Of a DNA stretch of 9,727 bases, positions 6,710-9,727 are shown piece after piece. This stretch comes from an uncultured Lachnospiraceae bacterium. Lineage in GTDB: Bacteria > Bacillota > Clostridia > Lachnospirales > Lachnospiraceae. A program made the translations under genes and the position numbers. The first letter of the stretch is position 1; every line of letters begins with the position of its first letter. Where the stretch lies: the NCBI GenBank assembly GCA_910577675.1, contig CAJTOR010000073.1:1536-11262 (forward strand), given 5' to 3'. The notes beneath the pieces were generated by a model. That model was not told the origin of the DNA. It searched no databases and was given only the letters and a program-made list of their open reading frames with translations.

Positions 6710-9328
6710 TTATTTACCTCCTTGTATAAAAAATCCCAATTCTCTGTTTAAATCGAATATAGTATCTTTCCCAATGTGAACCATTCCATCTTTCCCGGGA
6801 AATATTAACATATATTTTAACAGCCCCGTTCCCTCCAGCATACCCGCATCCTCCATATCCTTAAAATATGGCTCTATCTGTTGTTCCCTTACGGAAACTG
6901 AATAAAGGAAAACTTGCTGTGCCAACACCCCGGATATTCTCTGCTCGTTTTTTATCTTCCCAAACAGCTCCCCCGGAACAATCGCAATCCGCCTTGTCGG
7001 TTCTGTTAATCTTGTCTTCGCTGACAAAAAAGACCGCTTTTCGGAATCATCGAAAATATCATCTGAATCAAAAACATTAAAACGATTACCCTTTGGTTTT
7101 TTTAACTCATAACTCTTTGCCTGTGAACGCTTCATATCTTCCTGGAACATTCGTTCCATCCACTTTTCCATATCCGCATATTGGAGCGATTCATTCCCAT
7201 AGACAAATTCCACCGCCTCACGGATTGCCTCCGGGCAAGAAATCTGCGGATGTTCCTTCAAATACTGCATGCTCAATTCCAACAATACCTGTGGGTACAC
7301 CCACTCATTCACCCCAAAATCTTCCTGTTCTTTAGGTATCAGAATAATTCCTTTCGGGGTATCGCAACCTTTTGGGCGTACTGTATACTCGTGGCGGAAC
7401 ATTCTTCCCAAACGCTGTAAAATTAAGTCAATCGGAGCTATTTCCGTTATCATATAATCAAAATCCACATCGAGGGACTGCTCCATTACCTGCGTTGAAA
7501 CAACAATTGCCCGATGCGGTCTTTTTGATTTATCCGCTCCAAATAGTTCAATCATCTGTGTTTCAATTTCACATTTTCTTCCCTCCGCAAATCTTGCATG
7601 AAATAAATATAATTCCATTTCTTCTCCTGCTGCTTCTTTCAGATTCTGATACAGTTTCTGGGCGCGTCCCACGGTATTAACCAGTATACATAAACATCCC
7701 CCACCTTCTACGGTTTTTAAGGCACAGTTCCTAATTGCATCTAAATCATGCAGGATCGCCATAGTATTTATTGATATTACTCTTCGCTTTGATACTTCGG
7801 GAATCGGTGAAATTTGATAATCTCCATTCTCATATACTGCTGTAATTGCAGGGTATTCCTGCTCCTCCTTATAATCCACCCGATATACATCCAATACTTT
7901 CTTTTTTGTTTCCGTTGCCAAAGTTGCAGATAGCATTACAACCGGGATACGCAGTTCCCTGCACCATTCAAGCATTCTTTGGAGAATATCCTGCATATAT
8001 GCATCATATGCATGTACCTCATCCAGAATTAAAACTTTATTTTGTATTCCAAGCAACCGCATTACACCGTAACGCACATATAATGCGGACATCAACACCT
8101 GATCGACCGTCCCAACCGAATACCCTTCCAAAAGTCCTCTTCGCAACGGTTTTGTCCACTCCTGGACATATCTCCTATCCTCCGAAAATATATCACTTTC
8201 CTCTTTTGTCACCTCATCGGACAGCCAGGCTAAAGAGTGCAGGAGCCTTACCTGGCTTTCAGGTAAAGTATCTTTCATCAACTGCTCCATTCTTCCATGC
8301 ATCTGATTGGCAGTGGCTGCTGTCGGCAGGGCAACATAAAATCCCTTTTTCCCAAAATACTTTCCCATACAAAATGCAGCATAAGCACCAGCCTCTGTTT
8401 TTCCCTCTCCCATTGGCGCTTCGATCAATAACAAAAGCGGTTTTTCTTGCACTTCCATAATATGTTCTGTCACCGTCTGTAACGAGCGCATTCCATCCCT
8501 TGGAATATTCTTCCATATATCAGTAAATTGTTTTCCTTTGGGTAGTTCTGTTTCAGATAAATGCGACCTTTTTACAAGATCATAAGCTCTTTCCCTGATC
8601 CTGCAATAGTAATCCACACATTTTTCATTTTCTAATATATCAAAATTTGCAAATGCATCGCTCGAAGCCAGCCAATCCGATAAAATAATAATTCCAAGCA
8701 GTACCATACACGTTGCTGATACATGATTGCAGGTTGTACTGTTAAGTATGATTTGAGGCGGATGAAACATATCAAACATAATTTCCTCAAGTTTATCCTG
8801 CTGTGATTTCCATAAATTTTTTGCATCGCAATCCGGAATTTCTTTTCCTTTCCCCTGCTTCCCCTGATGATGCAAAGATAAAATTTTAGCCAGATTATCC
8901 GTTGTACTGTCTTTCCTTCGCGCATTTACAGATTCAAACCGCTCTTTCTCTTTCCATATCCGCAATAGGACTGACTTTGTATAGTCCTCGTGACGAAATT
9001 GGTTCATATCACGTCGATAATCCTTAATTAGCTCTTCACTGTCTAATAATTTGCAAGCTCCCTTTTCATCACTTTTTCCTGTAAAAAATGGATTTATTTT
9101 TCCGATATCATGAAGGGATGCCAGATAAAGAATAAGATTTTGAATTTCTGCACACGAAGAATCAGAGCATGTTTTTTTTATCCAAACTGCCAGATCCGGC
9201 AATATGGTCTTAAAAATCCCATTGGTTAATAAAGCTTCTGCCACTGCTGCAGTATCCAGGGAATGCGATAAAATTGATTTAAAAGGCGCTGTTTTTGCCC
9301 ATATTAAATGCAGATAATTTTCGTTCAA
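6710..9328 (-). CDS. cas3: Cas3, HD nuclease and DExH helicase
   Basis: Effector nuclease recruited by Cascade; it nicks and unwinds target DNA 3'-5'. The 872-residue length fits the fused HD-helicase form (E. coli 888). HD nuclease residues are H22 (SHSLD), H73-D74 (LHDIGK), H113 (FRHE), H153-H154 (SLHHQGKQG) and D218 (LSDWL). Helicase motifs are Walker A APMGEGKTE (304-312, K310), DEVH (436-439), SATL (467-470), the STQVMEQSLDVDFD segment (611-624) and QRLGRMFR (638-645). All catalytic motifs look intact. The start is TTG at 9326-9328: AAGGGGGAG lies eight bases upstream and no ATG occurs nearby in frame. It is the first gene of the operon, about 290 bases downstream of the predicted transcription start. 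Confidence 0.98.
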   Translation of the reverse strand: MNENYLHLIWAKTAPFKSILSHSLDTAAVAEALLTNGIFKTILPDLAVWIKKTCSDSSCAEIQNLILYLASLHDIGKINPFFTGKSDEKGACKLLDSEELIKDYRRDMNQFRHEDYTKSVLLRIWKEKERFESVNARRKDSTTDNLAKILSLHHQGKQGKGKEIPDCDAKNLWKSQQDKLEEIMFDMFHPPQIILNSTTCNHVSATCMVLLGIIILSDWLASSDAFANFDILENEKCVDYYCRIRERAYDLVKRSHLSETELPKGKQFTDIWKNIPRDGMRSLQTVTEHIMEVQEKPLLLLIEAPMGEGKTEAGAYAAFCMGKYFGKKGFYVALPTAATANQMHGRMEQLMKDTLPESQVRLLHSLAWLSDEVTKEESDIFSEDRRYVQEWTKPLRRGLLEGYSVGTVDQVLMSALYVRYGVMRLLGIQNKVLILDEVHAYDAYMQDILQRMLEWCRELRIPVVMLSATLATETKKKVLDVYRVDYKEEQEYPAITAVYENGDYQISPIPEVSKRRVISINTMAILHDLDAIRNCALKTVEGGGCLCILVNTVGRAQKLYQNLKEAAGEEMELYLFHARFAEGRKCEIETQMIELFGADKSKRPHRAIVVSTQVMEQSLDVDFDYMITEIAPIDLILQRLGRMFRHEYTVRPKGCDTPKGIILIPKEQEDFGVNEWVYPQVLLELSMQYLKEHPQISCPEAIREAVEFVYGNESLQYADMEKWMERMFQEDMKRSQAKSYELKKPKGNRFNVFDSDDIFDDSEKRSFLSAKTRLTEPTRRIAIVPGELFGKIKNEQRISGVLAQQVFLYSVSVREQQIEPYFKDMEDAGMLEGTGLLKYMLIFPGKDGMVHIGKDTIFDLNRELGFFIQGGK
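6716..6723 (-). promoter_or_regulatory. Ribosome binding site that sets the cas8e TTG start
   Basis: AAGGAGGT on the minus strand inside the 3' end of cas3, seven bases before the TTG. A near-perfect site compensates for the weak start codon. Confidence 0.85.
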
Positions 9329-9336
9329 CCTCTATA

Positions 9337-9345
9337 CTCCCCCTT
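9337..9345 (-). promoter_or_regulatory. Ribosome binding site that sets the cas3 TTG start
   Basis: AAGGGGGAG on the minus strand, eight bases before the TTG at 9326-9328. No other start codon with a comparable site is present near the N-terminus of the HD domain. Confidence 0.8.
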
Positions 9346-9431
9346 AATCATAGTAATTATTTATTTCGAATATTACAATATTTCTTTGTTGATTTTCATA
9401 TTTATTAATAAGTATTTATTTTTTAACAAAA
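9346..9431. other. AT-rich 5' untranslated stretch before cas3
   Basis: Very AT-rich DNA between the cas3 ribosome site and the 16-bp inverted repeat. No open frame, RNA gene or good promoter is visible. The best minus-strand candidate is TTGTAA, 17 bases, TACTAT, each box matching the consensus at only four of six positions, so a second cas3-proximal promoter is possible but not supported. Confidence 0.4.
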
Positions 9432-9505
9432 GTCAGTATATTATAGTATTTTATTATTATTTTACCTCCCCATTATTTTAATTTTTTAAACTATAATATA
9501 CTGAC
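9432..9505 (-). repeat. Exact 16-bp inverted repeat, possible attenuator
   Basis: Bases 9432-9447 (gtcagtatattatagt) and 9490-9505 are exact reverse complements, separated by 42 bases. In the leftward transcript they would form a 16-bp stem followed at once by UUUUGUU, resembling a weak intrinsic terminator with an unusually large loop and only four G-C pairs. It sits just downstream of the degenerate repeat pair and overlaps the last bases of the second one. It could end or attenuate the small RNA before cas3. Alternatives are an operator or the termini of a tiny 74-bp miniature element, although no target duplication is visible. Both arms contain TATAAT, but neither has a matching -35. Confidence 0.65.
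9465..9471 (-). promoter_or_regulatory. Orphan ribosome-binding-like GGGGAGG
   Basis: The only G-rich stretch in the loop of the inverted repeat, reading GGGGAGG on the minus strand. No ATG, GTG or TTG lies at a suitable distance; what follows is A/T-rich with three consecutive ATA triplets. It may be a remnant or be chance sequence. Confidence 0.3.
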
Positions 9506-9529
9506 ACTCCCCACATATGTGGGGCAAAA
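9501..9529 (-). repeat. Degenerate CRISPR repeat 2 (3' side of mini-CRISPR)
   Basis: Read on the minus strand, this 29-base unit matches the array repeat at 17 of 29 positions when the CCCC/GGGG blocks are aligned. The stem CCCCAC/GTGGGG is identical to the array repeat; only the loop differs (ATAT instead of GCGA), making a perfect 16-base palindrome at 9509-9524. The handle AGTGTCAG has drifted. An intact Cas6e hairpin here would give the 3' end of a guide RNA. No U run follows on either strand, so it is not a simple terminator. Confidence 0.85.
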
Positions 9530-9571
9530 GAGGCACTAGATATATATAACCAAACATATATATCGAGCCAT
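9509..9571 (-). ncRNA. Predicted CreR-like guide RNA (cas-regulating mini-CRISPR)
   Basis: Predicted product of Cas6e cutting at the two degenerate repeats: an 8-base handle AUGGCUCG (9571-9564), a 34-base spacer-like part (9563-9530) and a 21-base 3' part holding the intact hairpin (9529-9509), 63 bases in all against 62 for most array crRNAs. The first 13 spacer bases exactly match 9607-9595, next to a 5' AAG. Later positions mostly mismatch, which favours Cascade binding without cleavage. Known CreR RNAs of type I-B, I-E and V-A systems guide Cas effectors to repress cas promoters through limited pairing. Expression, processing and function here are inferred. The spacer part also folds on itself (9-base arms at 9539-9547 and 9556-9564). 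Confidence 0.78.
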
Positions 9572-9592
9572 CCCCAATTGTTAGGGGAATTA
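9564..9592 (-). repeat. Degenerate CRISPR repeat 1 (5' side of mini-CRISPR)
   Basis: Read on the minus strand this unit keeps CCCC, eight bases, GGGG, then ATGGCTCG, against CCCC, eight bases, GGGG, ATGAACCG in the array. In all, 18 of 29 positions match. The 4-bp core of the stem and the first three and last two bases of the 5' handle are retained; the inner stem is weakened (a bulged or mismatched U). Its CCCC lies 63 bases from that of the second degenerate repeat, the same as the array spacing of 60-63. Confidence 0.83.
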
Positions 9593-9610
9593 AACAAACA
9601 TATATATCTT
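9574..9610 (-). promoter_or_regulatory. Predicted Cascade target site in the cas leader
   Basis: On the minus strand AAG (9610-9608) is followed by ATATATATGTTTG (9607-9595), identical to the first 13 bases of the mini-CRISPR spacer. Position 14 mismatches, 15-17 match, and most of the rest does not. The AAG corresponds to the canonical E. coli type I-E PAM and is directly adjacent, as required. The site begins about 12 bases after the predicted transcription start, so bound Cascade would block the promoter or early elongation. The copy inside the mini-CRISPR is preceded by TCG, not a PAM, so it should not be bound itself. Confidence 0.75.
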
Positions 9611-9625
9611 TGTTTTATGCTGTAT

Positions 9626-9654
9626 ATCATAACACACTCTCCATAATTTGTCAA
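9626..9654 (-). promoter_or_regulatory. Sigma-A-type promoter of the mini-CRISPR and cas operon
   Basis: On the minus strand there is a perfect TTGACA (9649-9654), a 17-base spacer and TATGAT (9626-9631, five of six consensus bases), with A/T-rich DNA upstream. Transcription should start near 9618-9620. It is the only strong leftward promoter I can see ahead of cas3, so it likely drives the small RNA and, by read-through, the whole operon with a leader of about 290 bases. Confidence 0.85.
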
Positions 9655-9727
9655 CTATTTTCTATATTTTTCCACGGAAATCAATTTTCCATAATTTCGC
9701 AAATATAAGAAGTATCAAGCAGGCAAT
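9655..9727. other. AT-rich upstream flank, no gene seen
   Basis: No open frame, RNA gene or terminator is recognised up to the window edge. The decamer tccataattt occurs at 9688-9697 and again at 9640-9649 inside the promoter spacer, 48 bases apart; it could be a regulator site or chance in AT-rich DNA. The A/T-rich part next to the -35 may act as an UP element. Confidence 0.4.

Noticed and set aside
4350..8460. Plus-strand open frames opposite cas7e, cas11e, cas8e and cas3
   Set aside because: All lie antisense to well-supported cas genes, show no family resemblance and have no clear ribosome sites.
9440..9445. TATAAT in the left arm of the inverted repeat as a cas3 promoter
   Set aside because: No acceptable -35 at 16-18 bases (GAGGTA at 17); the matching TATAAT in the other arm also lacks one.
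9509..9524. Perfect palindrome CCCCACATATGTGGGG read as an intrinsic terminator
   Set aside because: No T run follows on either strand; its stem equals the CRISPR repeat stem and its spacing fits a degenerate repeat.
9536..9571. Eleven-codon open frame starting at the ATG in the degenerate repeat handle
   Set aside because: The GGGG directly touches the ATG, leaving no spacing for a ribosome site, and the ATG is part of the repeat handle ATG...CG.

Overview
The window holds one complete type I-E CRISPR-Cas locus. All genes lie on the minus strand, in the order cas3, cas8e (cse1), cas11e (cse2), cas7e, cas5e, cas6e, cas1, cas2, followed by a CRISPR array that runs off the left edge. AT-rich spacers between genes, strong AGGAGG-type ribosome binding sites, TTG starts and an ordinary TTGACA/TATGAT promoter suggest a low-GC Gram-positive host, probably a clostridium of the Lachnospiraceae kind. 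That placement is inference; no marker gene is present.

Layout from left to right: 1-922 is the array (15 repeats of 29 bp, 14 complete spacers and one cut by the window edge). 942-9328 is the cas operon, tightly packed with overlaps or gaps of 1-18 bases, except for 95 bases between cas6e and cas1 under the start chosen here. 9329-9727 is a long AT-rich upstream region. Cas1-Cas2 add spacers. Cas6e cuts the array transcript at the repeat hairpin. Cas8e, Cas11e, Cas7e, Cas5e and Cas6e form Cascade. Cas3 is the recruited nuclease-helicase.

The most interesting part is the region upstream of cas3. A near-consensus promoter (9626-9654) reads towards cas3. Just downstream lies a hidden mini-CRISPR made of two degenerate copies of the array repeat, 63 bases apart, which is the array's own spacing (60-63). 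They enclose a spacer-like segment. The first 13 bases of that segment exactly match a site about 12 bases downstream of the predicted transcription start, and that site carries a 5' AAG, the classical type I-E PAM. This is the architecture expected of a cas-regulating RNA (CreR), in which Cascade carrying a partly matching guide represses its own operon. Immediately downstream is an exact 16-bp inverted repeat, possibly an attenuator between this RNA and cas3.

Other points of note are a duplicated spacer in the array, a leader squeezed into 19 bases plus the end of cas2, and TTG starts on cas3, cas8e and probably cas1.
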